Source of the DNA: Hydractinia symbiolongicarpus
Lineage: Eukaryota; Cnidaria; Hydrozoa; Anthoathecata; Hydractiniidae
Assembly: GCF_029227915.1 (NCBI RefSeq)
Contig: NC_079884.1
Location: 14,200,001 to 14,264,000 of the forward strand
Direction: 5' to 3'
DNA: 64,000 nucleotides
Shown here: piece by piece, positions 1-14,550 of the stretch
How positions within the stretch are numbered: position 1 is the first letter of the stretch
How the letters are laid out: the number at the start of each line of letters is the position of its first letter
Made by a program: the position numbers and the translations under genes
The notes under the pieces: model-generated
Told to the model about the DNA's origin: nothing
The model's input: only the letters and a program-made list of their open reading frames with translations
Databases searched by the model: none

Positions 1-355
1 CGGTTTCGATTTTTGGCAACATGTAAGAAGGGAAAATACAATAATATAAAAAAGATATTAATGAGTTAAAGACACTTTTTTATATTTATTTCTTTATTCA
101 AAATATTTATACAGGATACAGTGTTTCAGTTTTTAAAAAACTACTATCAATACGAGTCCTATTAAGAATCAGTAAATTTGAAATAGGGAATGATATTCTT
201 AATTCTCTATACGCGCTTTTATATAGACATATATTTATCGGAACAGTCCTTAATTAATATATTAGCTACATTCGTTTATACATAAACCTATGGCCTATTC
301 TACAAAAAATGCACTTCACTCACACTGAAATGTCAGTTGTTTAATTATACTTATA
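1..355. other. AT-rich sequence, nothing recognised
   Basis: I see no exon, RNA gene or clear repeat here. It ends where the first Helitron-like unit begins (CTAG at 356-359). Confidence 0.5.
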
Positions 356-1071
356 CTAGTCGATAAGGCCCGTGAAGTAATCCACTTAGGCAGAGGGACA
401 ATGGAAAATAGGTTTTTTTAGATTTTTTGCTGACGTCAGCAGTGCAGGTACAAAAAAAATTGGCGAAGTTTAGTTTATTCGTTGCCTGTAATGTGTAGAG
501 GTTAAAACGCTGATCACAATAATGTATAGGATCATATGTTTTCGACAAACGCCTAAGGAGATATAAGGTTTTAAAGATTTTGCTGACGTCAGCAATGGTC
601 CCGTCAAAACCGATAAATTTTTTTTAGAAATTTGTATACCTGTTGCCTCTATCGTAGAAACACTGATCAAGAAAATGTATAGGATTATGTACTTTTGACA
701 AACGGTTGCAGAGATATTAGGGTTTAAAGGTTTTTTGATGACGTCATCAACCCACCCATTCCGAAACGGATTTGGAGACCCAGGTTTGGGAAACTTACCC
801 AAATTGGTCCTAGGTGGTCCCTAGTTACCCACGCAGGAGATGACGTCAGTTATTTCCACCCGTTTCCAAGTTATTAGACCTTAAATTTAAAAGTGCAATG
901 CAATGGCTTCACTAATCTTAATATACTTTCCTTTGACGTCAATATTGCTTTAACGTCAAAGTTTGCTAATTTACAGAACAAATTTATAGGCGATGTTTTA
1001 CAGACTTTATCAAAGAAATTTTATCCACTTTGCAAAAGTCACAGACAGAAGCTCCGTATTATTATAAGAGA
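356..1071 (-). mobile_element. Helitron-like non-autonomous unit 1 (minus orientation)
   Basis: Read on the minus strand the unit begins TCTCTTATAATAATACGG and ends with a weak hairpin (GTGGATTACTTCAC) followed by GGGCCTTATCGACTAG. This is the Helitron layout: 5' TC, a 3' hairpin, then CTRR. The same end sequences recur in the arrays at 23.1-26.0, 35.8-36.1 and 61.1-61.5 kb. It abuts a second copy directly at 1072. The interior has diverged sub-repeats containing the palindrome TGACGTCA. No open frame in it looks coding. Assignment to Helitrons is inferred from the ends; no Rep/helicase is present. Confidence 0.6.
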
Positions 1072-1817
1072 CTAGTCGATAAGGCCCGTGAAGAAATCCA
1101 CTTAGGCAGATGGGCAATAGAAAAATAGGTTGTTTTAGATGTTTTGCTGACGTCAGCAGTAAAGATCCCAAAAAAGTTAGAGAAATTTATTTTATTATTT
1201 TATTGTAATGTGTAGAGGTTGTATCACGCTGATCAAAATAATGTGTAGGATAATATGTTTTCGAGGAACGCAAAAAGAGATATAAGTGTTTAAAAATTGT
1301 GCTGACGTCAGCAAAGGCCCGTAAAAACACAAAAACATTTTTTTCAGAAATTCATGTACCTGTTGCCTCCCTCGTATAGATCTTGAAACGCTGATCAAGA
1401 AAATGTATAGGATCATGTACTTTTGACCAACGGTTACGGAAATATTGTGGTTTAAAGGTTTTTTGATGACGTCATAAACCCGTTCATTCCGAAACGGATT
1501 TGGGGACCCAGGTTTGGAAAATTACCCAAATTGGTCACAGGTGGTCCCTAGTTACCCACGCGGTTAAAAAACATTGACGTCACCAACTCGTTTCCAAGTT
1601 ATTTGGCCTCAAAATTTTAGGTGCACTGTAATGGCTTCACTAATCTTAATTAACTTTCCTTTGACGTCAATACTATTTTAGCGTTAAAGTTTGGTAAATT
1701 ACAGAACAATTTTATAGGCGATGTTTTATAGAATTTGTTAAAGAAAATTGTGAAGAATATAATCCACTTTGCAAAAGTGACAGACAGACACACGGAACTG
1801 GCGTATTATTATATAGA
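1072..1817 (-). mobile_element. Helitron-like non-autonomous unit 2, tandem with unit 1
   Basis: This is a diverged second copy of the preceding unit in the same orientation. It shares the CTAGTCGATAAGGCCCGTGA end, the stretch around ATTCCGAAACGGATTTGG (1486 onward), and a terminal TCTATATAATAATACG read on the minus strand. The junction with unit 1 has no spacer. TGACGTCA or close variants occur at about 1147, 1301, 1465 and 1572. Confidence 0.6.
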
Positions 1818-4800
1818 TTCTAGCTAAAGTCTGCTATTAACTCAAAAGCGAGTGCACTGGAAGGAGAATTTACATACCCAAATTTAATCTGGCTTTCCTG
1901 GCCTAACCTGTCAAGTAATGCTTATTCGAAAATTGGGTATGTGTCATAAAATAGGAATATTTTTGGTATGCAGATCATTAGTTAAGATTATACAGAAGCA
2001 AGTATATCATATTGTTATTTTAATTATTTACCAAAAAAAGATCATCACTTCTTTTTTTTTCTTATTTTAACTAAACATGTGTCTTATGATCTTTACTAAC
2101 TTTAGAAAGAACGTTTATCTAAAATGTAGTTCCAACTAAACCTGGTGCTCATTTGAGTTAATAAGACATATTTTGAGAGTAACAGAGCTGTCTGTGTACA
2201 AAGTTACGCAGAAAATACAAAAATACATAAATAAAACAATAATAATGAATAAATAATCTAGAAGAATAATGGGTATACCTTCCTTTTTATAAGATTCCTC
2301 CCCCTAATTTATTACTGACCGCATTTACTTCCAACTCATTCAATAAATGTTCTCATATCACGTTGATACATATAAAATTTACGAGAAGAATGCCACTAGG
2401 GAAGAATCTTCTATTAACATTTCATTCCAAAGTGTCGGTCTTCTCGCCGTTTTAATAAAATATAATTTGAAGTGTATTTCTTATTCATTAATACGTACAT
2501 CGCACATCTATTCTTTCGGTGACCGGCAAATAAAATGACACGAAAATGTTAAAGCAAAATGTCAACAATAAAAACAAAAGAGAAACTTCTCGTTTTCATA
2601 TAAACTTAATATGATTTCAATAAATATGAATTCCATAAGAGTTTCCTAATGTATAACATCTTTAAAATCTGTACATGTACGAAGAATGTATAGAGAAACA
2701 AAAATCTATTTTTTCTGTGATGGCTTCAGTTAAAATAAATGGATTTGTAAATACAAGAGTGTACTGTATACGTAGCCTAAAGTCTCCGAATAATGGACAT
2801 GCATGCACGTGATTACAAAAAGGGCCAAAGGTCCGAAACAAATAGAAGTAAATCTTCTTACCTGTTCTACATCTCGCCAAAACAAATACATCGTTTTGTT
2901 ATTTTTCCCAAGCAAGAACATGAGAGAAAAACATTCGAGCATGTATTTGTACACCCCACAATTTGATATGGCAACACACAAATTTATTTATTTATTCAAG
3001 CTTGTCACATTTACACAACAAAACTTTGGTTTAATTCACTCAACTAAATGTCGTTCAAACATAGCGTGGGTTGAATTTTTTTTTAATATTACACTTATAT
3101 TATTAAAAAATACATGTGTTAATCTTTTAATAAAGTTTAAAAAAATATTCTGAGATTTTAAGCTTATAATGCGTTCACGTTGTGTTGTCTTTTTTTAAGC
3201 GAGTCCATGAAGATTTACAACCGCACTTGACAAGTCAGCAAATATTAGCATGTCCACTCCAAAGTATAAGAACATCTCATATCCCAACAATAATTAGGTC
3301 ATAACTATATCTATGGTGTCAATGACTCAGTTTGCACACTTTCCCTTATCAACCATCATACACGTAACTTCATTATGATGTAGGCAATTATCAATTGTAG
3401 ATGCTTCTTGATCAAAAATTTGATTTAATTAAGTAGGACAGGACACAAAGGGATATTGGACTGCCTTTTGGTATATTTCACTTTATCCTTATCTGGTAAT
3501 GTGTTTGACTTTCTGTGATGGATAACTTCCGTTTAGCATCCAATATCTTAATTGTGATAATGCTTATTATTTGATTTTAACTCATTTGTTTCGATTCGAC
3601 GTCTACATATCTTACACGCCCACTCAAATTGACGCCTCTCTTTACAATTAAAACTAGTAATATACGCCTTCCTCTTCATAAACCCTCCTTCTGTAAAAAG
3701 ACGCGTATAGTCGATTTATCATTGCTTTTCTTAAGTTATTATCTCAACAAACTTAAACTTTTTTCATGGTACAGAACAGTATTGTGAAATGCGCCCTCTC
3801 CTCTCTTCATTCATTCAACGCCCTTCAAAAAATTTAAAAAGTAAATAAACGCCCTGGACATTTATTAAAATATTACGGTAACTACAGAAAAATTAACATG
3901 GTAGCTACATCAGAATGCTGCCAACGCAGAAAACCCTTAACTCCGTATGGAAAGTAGGTAAATTTAATTAATACAGGAAAGATATCCCTTAAGCGACACC
4001 GCTATTGATAGGATGTCCTTGATAAGCAAACGTAAAAGAAGTAAGGAAAAGTTAAGTTTTCAGTAGATTAAAGTATAGCTGAGAGAATCAACAGTTAAGT
4101 GTGATAGTTAACGACATTAACTCAATACTATTCTAAATATAAAATAAAAAGTCTTTTATAAAACGTCTGTTCTTCTAATTTCTGCTTGTTTTGAGTTTTA
4201 AGACTAGGAACGAGGTTGTTTTAGATTTAAATACTTTTAGCCATTTATCTATTTATTTCAGTTTAGTTTAACATATTTTATTTTATTTTACTAAGGACAA
4301 AATTTTGCGACCTACCGTGACATTTTGGAACTCTTTTAAAACTTCTATAACTGTTTTAATAACTATATTCAATCCTTTCACCTTTAAACATTTCTCTCCA
4401 TGTTTACGTGTTTTTCCAGTTGTGTTTACTCCTCATATAGTAGACAAAATAATTTAAACTGATTATTATCATGAAGAAGAAGAAAAAAAGAACAAACTTT
4501 TACTTCATTTTCTCATAAAATAGGAAGTTGAATGATAAAAAAACCCAACAGTGCAATCAATCTTCGATTCAATAAAATATTCAGATAAAATTAAAAAAAA
4601 TTCAGTATCACAGAGGGAGGCCTGGCTACAATTATGCAGAAAATAAGAAATGTTATAGCGACTTATAATTTTGCATTGCTCCATAATAAAATTTTAAAAA
4701 AAGAAAGGAAACAAATAAACAGACAAATTAAAAGTAAAAAATAGAAAAAATAAAAATTAATTTATTATGACTCAAGTTCTATAATAGCTAATGATTTTCA

Positions 4801-5130
4801 TAGCAAAGCCTGGTGATCAACCAGACACCGTTAAAATGATACATTATAACTAGGGCGACTTTTAAAGAAGGTAAAAAAATTCTTATATGTTCCTGACATG
4901 AAAATGAGACTAACTTACAAACCAAAAGTTCAGTCCCGGTCAAATGTTGTAGAAAATAGAGAGACATCCTACAAACTTGAACCACTCTCAGGTGCAACGT
5001 AAAAATGTCATCTATTTAAAATTTACGTAAATCGTCAGGTAAAGTTTTTAGATTTTTGAAACATGAAAGCAGGAACGAATCTAAAACTTCTTCCCTGCTG
5101 CCAAATGTTTTGAAAATAATAAATCTTTGA
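1818..5130. other. Gene-free AT-rich stretch
   Basis: Short open frames here (for example 2803-3153) have no recognisable domain, are AT-driven in composition and overlap equally long frames on the other strand. I see no structured repeat beyond homopolymer and AT-rich runs. Confidence 0.45.
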
Positions 5131-5904
5131 TGACTTTTAAAAATATCTGCTGAAACCTAAACAATTTAAAAACGAACTGTTTTTAATTTAAGTTTGGTTT
5201 ATTGTGGTTAATTTGGTTTATTTGGGCACCGCAAAATCTCTATTCAGTTAAAAAAATGTTATCTCAAACACATTATTAAATTAAAAGTTGGTTAGAAGAA
5301 AAGATTAGAGATTGTCAAGCAAGTCTGTTGTTTGCATTTTATGATATAAACTAAAATCAAGCTACATCACCAAGAAAGATAATGTAGGCAGAAATTATTT
5401 TGCTATCAGGGAAATGAAATGCCCACGACAAATTTAAACTTCAATACCTTCTGAAATGCTTGCTTAATTATTACGAAACTTTGTAAGTATTAATATTTTT
5501 ATGATAAATAAAACAATAAAAAAATTTTAAATGACTTTTAAAAATATCTGCTCAAACCTAAACAATCTAGAACAAACTGTTTAAAATTTAGGTGGTTTAT
5601 TTAAGCACCACAAAATTTTTATTGAGTTAATAAAAGGTTAGCTCAAACGCATTAGTAAATTAAAAGTTGGTTAATAGAAAATATTAGTTATCTGTTAAAG
5701 TGTGGAAGAGATTGTCAAGCAAGTCTGTTATTTGCATTTTTTGATGCTAACAAAAATCTAGCTACCTTACCATGGAAGATGATGTAGGCAAAAATTCTTT
5801 TGCTATAAGGGAAATAAAATACCCATGACAAATTTAAACTTCAATACCTTCTGAAATGCTTGCTTAATTATTACGAAACTTTGTAACTACTAATATTTTT
5901 ATGA
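5131..5904. repeat. Diverged tandem duplication, two ~373-bp copies
   Basis: Copy 1 runs 5131-5504 and copy 2 runs 5532-5904. Both begin TGACTTTTAAAAATATCTGC and end with TTACGAAACTTTGTAA followed by AATATTTTTATGA. The middle holds scattered substitutions and small indels, including an extra ~20 bp near 5685 in copy 2. It looks non-coding, and no terminal repeats typical of a transposon are visible. Confidence 0.8.
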
Positions 5905-8900
5905 ATAGAATTTTATCAAAATATTGGACTGCACCTGTTGACGACACGGCTTATTAGATATTGCAGAACCATCACAGTGAATCCTCTAACAAAATGAAAA
6001 TTGGTTTATCTAATTAATAATGGCATAACTGAAAAGTTAAAGAAGTGTTTGTTTTATAATAAAAATATTTTAGCTACGTTTTGCCAATTATTTAATCCGT
6101 TTATCCCGATTTATACGATTCCAATCCAGTTTACAAAATATACCGAATTTTCGGCGATTTTTCTTGTACTTTTTAATTACAAAAACCGGAAGATCGTTTT
6201 ATAATAGTTAGGGAAAAAACTAGAAAATATTGGCCTGCGCATTTTTAAATAGGCAGTGGTATTTTCCGCGATTTAAAAATTACTGAAATTATTTCATATT
6301 GGTTTTTACTTTTACATACTACAATTGTTGAGTCACGCACTTATGAAAACTTCTTAAAAATGGCGAATTCTAAAAAAAATTTTTAAAGACGTAGACGACA
6401 ATAACAAAAAGATAGACCATAAATTTGCCCCTAAAGTTAAATGTTGTAAATGATGAACTAAAGCTTAAGGCATACAATAAATTCGACTAAATAACCAGTA
6501 CTCTCAGCCAACAAAATTTTATTCCATCAAGTAAAAACTCTAGACGGAAATCTGAGACAATAGATTTATAGGAGATGTATTAAAGAAAATATTTTTTAAA
6601 GTATAGCTAATTGCTTTTTCTTCAGTCACATAACAGACGGAAGTAACGTATTAGTATCAGGCGATTATCTTTATATAACCTCCTCGCCTTAACATTTCCT
6701 CGCTTTGAGAACAGTAACATTTTTAGGTAAATTACTTTGGAAAAAGTCTGAGACAATCGTTTTGTGGATTATTATTACTTCAAGCCGCAATCAAAAAACT
6801 ATCACAGAAGCACTTAAAAATTATACTAAACACAATCTGAGTCATCGCCATGGTTACGGTTTCATTTCGGTTTTTTACAAGCAAAACATGCACCTTTTTT
6901 AATCATTAAGTGCATGCTTTAAATTAAAAATGGAATTTTTAGACAAATCTGTTTCTATAAAAATAACTACAACGCGTGCTGCTGGGTAATTAGTGAGTTG
7001 CTTCCTTACTCATTTTATAGTTCTTAAAGAAACCGCTTGTATTACACCCAGAGGAGCAATGTATGACAGATTTATAGGAGAAACAGACAACTTGTCTGTC
7101 TAAATAAAATTGCAAATATTAATAAATCGTTTTTAATTCCACATTGGACGCATATTTTTTATGCATATACGTACAATATGTCTTATAAGAAAGAATCTAT
7201 TAACAATTTTTCTTCTCCTAAGCTTAAGATTTAAGATCATAATAAATACTAACAACATTTTGTAAACACTCAGCTATGACTTATTTATGTTTGTCTATAG
7301 TGAACAGACAAGCGATAATAATTTTATATTAGAATTAAAGTTTGTTCAAACTTTGAGAGTGTATTAAGTGGTTTTAAGATCTGTTGTTCGGCTAGGACTT
7401 ATGATTACGTGTAGTTTTGTATCATCATTAAGGATATCTTTTAAAATAATCCCATTAGACCTAATCTATTCACTGCTCTAAAATTTCCTGTTGGAAACTA
7501 ACATTTAACGCGTTGATAAAAGATCATGAGTAAGGCATGGTGACTTGTATGTTTTTCCGTTTGCATTAATATTTCATACTGTCTTACATGAACTTTTTAA
7601 CAAAAATCATACGCTATCTACATACCTTAATAAGCTTTGATTGGCTGGTTACATCTCGCCTCTCCAATGGAAAACAAGTGCTGTGTTCATATACAAGAAA
7701 GCCTACGATTAATGTCTGTTAAAATACTTCAGATGTTACAAAACAAACCCACATCAAAATATATATTCTTCTTCACAGGAGCCTACAAAGGTACTCACTT
7801 GTGATTAACTTTTAACAGCCATCTATAATAAACAAACACGGTGGAGAGTGTTAAATATTTTTTATAAGCAACCGCAGCTAATTTTCGTTGGTATTCATGC
7901 CATATTTAATGGCATTATTTAAACTCTACCGAATGAGTGAAAAGACAATAACATTGTTTAAGAAAGTTTCTTATTTATCCAAGAATATTCTTTTCTGTAA
8001 AAATGTATCCCTTTCTTCATATCTCCGAACATGGGTCGATACGTCAGTTTCAAAATGACTTCATTTTAGAAGGACATGGTAAAATTTCTTATATATTCTG
8101 GACTTAAATGCTTATCGGCAAGCGTATAAAATGAATTTCACATAATATAATTAAAATTGCTACGAATCATTAACGCATTGCTCTAGAGGTATACACTATA
8201 GGATTTCCATTTGATAACAATGTTAAGTAACTCACATTGCAGTGGCAATATATCAACTCCTAGTATCGCTTTAATATCGACATTAGTGTACGTCACTAAA
8301 TTTAGAAATCTAGCAATTTCGCAACATGGTTAGAAGAGATTAAGGGAAAAAAGTCTATACGATTTTTCTCTAAACACATTAACAAATGCAGCATTGTAAT
8401 GTTTTCCTACAAAAAAAAGTTGAGGGTTCCAATGCACATGCCCAAATATTATTCATCGAACAAGAAGAAATTCAAGGTGAGAATATACAACACATCCTCG
8501 TCAGATTTTTGTTTGTTATGACAGTCTAGGTTGACATTCGAAGAGTACTTTCTCAGGATGACAGAATTTCGTCACGCCTCATGAGTGACATTTTTAAGTA
8601 GATTTCATGAGTTGCAAGCAAAAATACAAAAATATTGATACAGATGCAAAATGAAAACAAATCAATATGTAGATTAAAAGTCTTGTGGCGACAGGTATTT
8701 TTGCTGATCATTTTATTAGATTAGATCAACTTAGAAACATTTATTTTACTTGCTTGAAGGCTGACTGTTGATGGAGTCTGCAAATATGAAAATATGCCCA
8801 ATACACGTTAATTTGACATGTCACCAAGGAGTGATTTTCTTGACACTTGAAACTCGATGTCCTTGATATCAACTTTTCGGAACACAATTATGGTTCTGTT

Positions 8901-11900
8901 TTTGCTTTCTACTATCCGTGGTCCCACACACACTTTAGGACACACAGGCCTAACGTCATTATTCCTTAGAGAAAATCTTTTTACCTGTACGAACTGTAAA
9001 GAAGCAACTAGATGCTTATACTTAGCTTTGGAGCTCAAGTGAACGATATTTTTTGATAATGCATATAAATGCTTCAACAATTATCAGTTTTTTTCTATAC
9101 ACTTTCTTTGTTTGTTTAGACGCTCACATGTTTTGCATTCCCCAACATTGACATTAGTTTGAAAAAATGGTATGTAGATAGGAAACATATATTTTAATTT
9201 ATATACTGTAACTACTTAAGCTATTTTTATTTATCTAATGAAGTCTTTAATAACAAAAGGATTTACTAATAAAAGAACTCCTATCTTTACAACTGCTCTC
9301 CTACTCGTGGCCAGCAATTTAAAGTACTTTACTAAGAGAAAATATCTGCGGAGAAGGACAGGTATCTATGGTACAAAGCCAACGATACGGCAAAAAAATG
9401 GAAGTTTATTCTTTTTTTATTGAGTATCTTTTGTATCTCCTTACTCAAGACAATGTCTCCCTTGGTAAATTCTTTTTTGGCCTTTGTGAATGATGCTGAA
9501 ATCACTAATCCAAAATAAACTCTGTGGCAGTTTTAACTCTATTTATACCATACAGAAACAAATGCAACTTCCTTAATTAATGATCAATTTCCATTTCAGC
9601 AAACTCTGTTAATTAATGTTAACAAGTTCATAAATGTGCTTAATTACCATGCTTGACTGTTGCACGTGTTCAAATAAGAACCCGAATACAGCTAATGATT
9701 GGGCGGCTCCTACTTTGAGATTAGTCTGTATAATAAGGCAAATCACATGCTTTTGTTTGTCATGGTAAATCGTGCTAGAAAACATAGTATGCAACTTCAA
9801 TATAAACCCTAAGTCAACCTTATTTTTATTTATAGCACTTTAACTCAGAACAATTTATGTCATGACATACCTTTATTTTTCCTAGGTTGTCATGAAGCTA
9901 TCAAGCTGTGAGAGAAGATCATAGTTAAACGCTACCTGGTGAGAAGGCGAAGTTTGAAGCTTTGGAATAAAAAATATTCCACTTAAGCAGAGATTATGTG
10001 ATTGCATTTGTATATTAAGTGTAAACGAAACGCGATTAAGAAGGAAAGAAAAAATATATCTTGTTATAAAACAAATAAATCAATCACAACATGTGCCCGT
10101 CAGCACTCGTATTTGCATCTGGTGACCTCGTCTATCAAAAATTAGAAAAGTTATAATTGTTGGAATAAACCCGCATCCAATTGTAATTCTGCGCCCGCTA
10201 AAAGTGGTTTAAGTGAGAAAATTCTTCTAATGGTAAGCCAGTATTGCAAAAGTGTAAAGTTACATTGTGTAATCCAGGCCTAAACTGTTTTTACTTGTAT
10301 TGCTGAGACTGTACATTCAGCGGGCACTGGGTACAACCCGTTAACATTGCAGTCTGATTTTAAACTGTTGTGCACTGATTGGCTATTATAAAAGGGTATA
10401 AATTAAAAACTAAAAAAATAGTGTTGGTCGCACAAAATAAATAGCTAACAAAATGATGCATTAACCGAAAAGTTCTTGCAACCAAGATTTATCACGTTTT
10501 CTTTATAAAAATGGTTTTAATTATATTTTGATTCTGCTAAATGCAAGCAAAAACCTTTTAAAATTTTGTAAAAACATCGTTCACTCATAATCCTTAACTT
10601 GTGTTATGGAATGAGGTAAAAGTGTTATCGTGTTTAAGGGTTGTTTGTAATTGGTATAAGTCTCTGTTGTGTTAAAACTGCTGTGTAAGAACGATGTTTC
10701 GTAACAATGTGAGCCTGCAGGTGTTTCCTTTAAAACTCATGCGAAGGAGGGTGATGTGACTGCATGAACACGTGTCTCGTGAGAGTTATATGTGTTTTGC
10801 TTTTAACGTGACAGATCAGAAAAACATATGGAACAGATATTGCAGGACTTAAGTTGATGCTTGGAGAAGACCAGGGGGAGTCAACAAAGAAAACACCAAT
10901 GTTTTGTGTTAGCTAGTGCACCTAAACGAGAATGTTGTTTTATATTTTTGTTAATTTTTTTCCAATGAGTTTTCTTAGTTCACAAAAAAGAGGAACAAAA
11001 ATATAGCCAATAGCTTGCTATGGAAATAAGATGCAGTATTTCTTTTTGTCCATTCTCTCTCTTAAATAATATTTTTGTGCACATTTTTCACCATTTTTTA
11101 TGTTTTAAATTATGCGCATAATCTTACGTCGTTACCATGGAATTGTCCCTTTAAATTAACTTAGGCTAGGGTCGACATAGAGCTGATTAAAGACAAAAAT
11201 ACTTTAATGTTTACCAATCGGAAAAATTAATTTACGTCATCCTGACAGAGTTGACGCATGACTTTATGACTTTAAAGTTGTGTTGGTTAGAAAATTACTT
11301 GAGGTTGTACCAATTTAATTGACTGATCTAGAGAGTTAGAAATATTTAATTTGACGCTATTTTTTTTAATGTTTAACTCCATGCTGTGGGATATAATCAT
11401 TCCTCTATATAAGATTGCATTTTCATATGTCTCAAAGTTGTAATAAAATTTAATTGACTTAACAGATAAAAGGCATTACCTAATCGTGCTAATCAAGTGC
11501 ATTTTTTATTAGATTATATTTTTCAAGATCTTTTTTGACAGGGTAAAGCATGTCATAAAGAGGTTGTAACCATAGATACACATTATAACAGACGAGGAGA
11601 GTAAAAATGAGAATAAAAATGCTTTTTCCAAATAAATGGAAACTTTGACTAAAACAGATATAAATAAAGAAAAAACAAAACATTTTTGGAAGGAGGCTAT
11701 GTAGAAGTTTGGAGTTTTTCAAATGCAAAAAGCATTTCTTTGTTGATTTGTTAGCGATAGGGTTTTATCAGTTGGACGCACCGCATACCCTATGTCATTT
11801 GTGGAAGCAAAGACAGAAGCACAAAAAACGTTTTTACAAAGAAATCAAATATGTAAAGTAATAATACACAAAAATAACATTATATCAAAAAAAGTGAAAA

Positions 11901-14550
11901 GAAATGAAAAAATTGAAGAAAACACAACATCAGAAAAATTGCCCTTCTAATTGCTAAGTTTGATGTTTTTAAAAGATAGTTTCCTCTATTAGTTGGATAA
12001 AAAAAATGGAGCCAGGCATACTTCATTTCTGTATGGCATTTGCTTGCTAAGGAGCTAGCTAAATTGTGATTATCAAACCCTATGTAATTATCCATTTATC
12101 AGAATGTCACGTTGTTCAGTAAACTTGAAATAAAAAAGCACTATAAAAAAACTTACCAAACAAATCTTACATTATCTTTATTTCAAATCTATATTTTTTT
12201 GTTCTTTTATTAATATCCAATATTTGTATTGATGTGTGGCATGTTTCCATTTCATTCTCATCTAACTGCAAACGTCCATGAATAGCTGTATTAGTAGTTT
12301 TAACAGCGACGATCGCAATAAAACAGGATAGATAAGAATTTGAAGCATTGGATGAGATTTAATTGCATATGGATTAACATATAGATTGGATTAATTTCAA
12401 TTTACATTCAGGAAAAACATCTCTTTAATAGAATTGTTGATATGACTAATTCACTATTAAAAAGTTTTGTTCGTGAGAATTTTTTGTCATTGTGAGTTCT
12501 GCATATCTGCAAAGTTGCAAATAATTTGATCAATTGAGTCCTTAGCTAAGTAGTTACTGAGAAAATTTGTGATTTAAAAACTATTTTAAGTTCACGAGAC
12601 CATTTTTAACTATGTTAAGGCAACTTTCTATTTTCTACACTATAACGCTTATTTTTAAGGCAAGTTTGCCTTAAAAATAGAATCTGCATATGATAACCAA
12701 TAATCGCCTCATGTTTACACGATAAGAAATAAAACTCTTCAAAGTATTCAGGTCCTGACGATCTACAGAATGTGCCTTGTTATCAAATTAGACAGGATTT
12801 ACGAAATTTTTTAATTATGCCGACAGTATCGAAAATAAAGCTTTACTTCATCAAAGTTTCTCATGAAAGAAAATACTATGAAGTAGGAAAGTCTACCTAC
12901 CTGCCAGATGTTTTAGATTTCGTTAAGCTGGTCCATTTAAAATCAAGTATGAAATCTTTCACTTAATAAAGAAATACGCAACTAGAAGTATCAGCCACGT
13001 TTGAGAGCATGCTTCAAAGCAATTATGGTGGCATATAGATCAAAGCAAGGAGCCGAGACACTTTGTAAAGATAGGGAATCTTGTACAGTTTTAAAAATTA
13101 CTGATAGCTAGTACCTTTTTAACCAAACTCAAAAAGTAATAGAGTTTAAAAAGAAAGTAAAATTTACTTGGTTCGTTTTTCCTTGATGACAAATTAAACA
13201 GAAATACTGGACATGATATTTTTGTAAATGATCGTTTGCGGCTCCTTCTCAGAATCGCCAAGCAAAATCACTTTGGCAGCTGGTAGACTGCGAATGCTTT
13301 ACGAGATGTGTAGGTCATAGTTAAACAACGTTAAAAAAAGCAGTCTTTAAAGTGTTCACATTGTGTAGCATTTTACATTACGTTCGATTTGTAACATAAG
13401 ATTTGTGAACAATAGTATGTATACGTTAAGATGTTTGAGGTACGTGTATTTTTTAAAAAAGAAAGCTTATAATTTTACCTGGGGATAAACTTCAGAGTTA
13501 GGTCAAATAAAACATTTCAGGTTTTTGTTTCAGATAGCGGGTAGTTAACGAGAGTCAAATGTATATATATAGGGGCTATAATAAAAATGATAGTTTAGTG
13601 TGGACACGAAGTTATGCAGACTGCCCCAAAAACGTGAGTTAGGTAGTTGCTATTATAAATTATAAATAAACGATGAATACATATCATAGTTCAGGAAAGT
13701 TTCATGCTCAAATCATTTCTGATACAGAAGTTGAACACAGTTAAACACAGTTTAAGATTGAATGTATTTTTAAGGGCGAGCAACAAAAAACTTTCGTTAC
13801 GCCCTTTTAATTTAGGCTTCATTCTACTTTGTCTATAGTTTGATCCTTCCCTGTTGCAGTCAATGCATTTATAAGACATTTTCTTTGGGTAGGTGCTTGT
13901 TTACCAAATATTTTCCACACTAAGCTGCCACACTGTTCAGCTTGTTTTGTTTTTAGGATCTACTTGTAGACTCAGCAGCTTGTTTCAGCTCAAAAATGTA
14001 TTCTTAACCTTTAAAGGTGGAGTTCCCGGAAAATCCAGGCTAAATCGGACAAAAAAACTCACAGTTGGACCTCTATAACTCTCTAGGACTAGACTGTCAT
14101 GAAAAGTAAAAGAAGATGAATTGCGTTACCCAACGATACCAAACATGGACCGCCTAGGTCTTACCCTTAGCAACCTATCGCGGCTCAAATTTCGAGAAAC
14201 TGTCAATTTGTTAACTGAAAAAAGGATTCTTTTCAAAAACCATTCTTGTAGTGGTTATCCGTTTGAGTGTGGTGACTATAACTCTTGCTATTTTAACAAA
14301 ATGATCTTCCGGGTAAGTAAGCACACTTAAGAATGTCGTATGTTACTTGAAAACCAGTGAACAGTCCATATGTCTACCATGATCACGGATATAAATGTAG
14401 TTACACTCAATCCACGTAATTTAATAAAAGCTTAAGAATTAAACGCAGTGCTCCGAGGCTACCAAGAATTAATAACACATCAATGCTGTTCTTATTAAAC
14501 GCATGTTTTCTTTCCTCCCATCCCCCTGTTTGTTAGCAACAGTATAAATT
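5905..14550. other. Long gene-free stretch
   Basis: I find no exon set, RNA gene or transposon that I can support. Open frames are under 100 codons and lack domain signatures. The only structured item noted is the perfect inverted repeat at 12651-12678. Confidence 0.4.
12651..12678. repeat. Perfect short inverted repeat
   Basis: Arms of 13 bp (ATTTTTAAGGCAA and TTGCCTTAAAAAT) are separated by GT. The repeat could extrude as a hairpin. It has no flanking gene and no sign of being part of a larger element. Confidence 0.8.

Noticed and set aside
2803-3153. 116-codon open frame on the plus strand
   Set aside because: No domain, AT-driven composition, and comparable frames on the other strand; no splice context.
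8808-9080. 90-codon minus-strand frame with somewhat richer composition
   Set aside because: No recognisable domain or partner exons. It may be an exon of an unseen gene, but I cannot support it.
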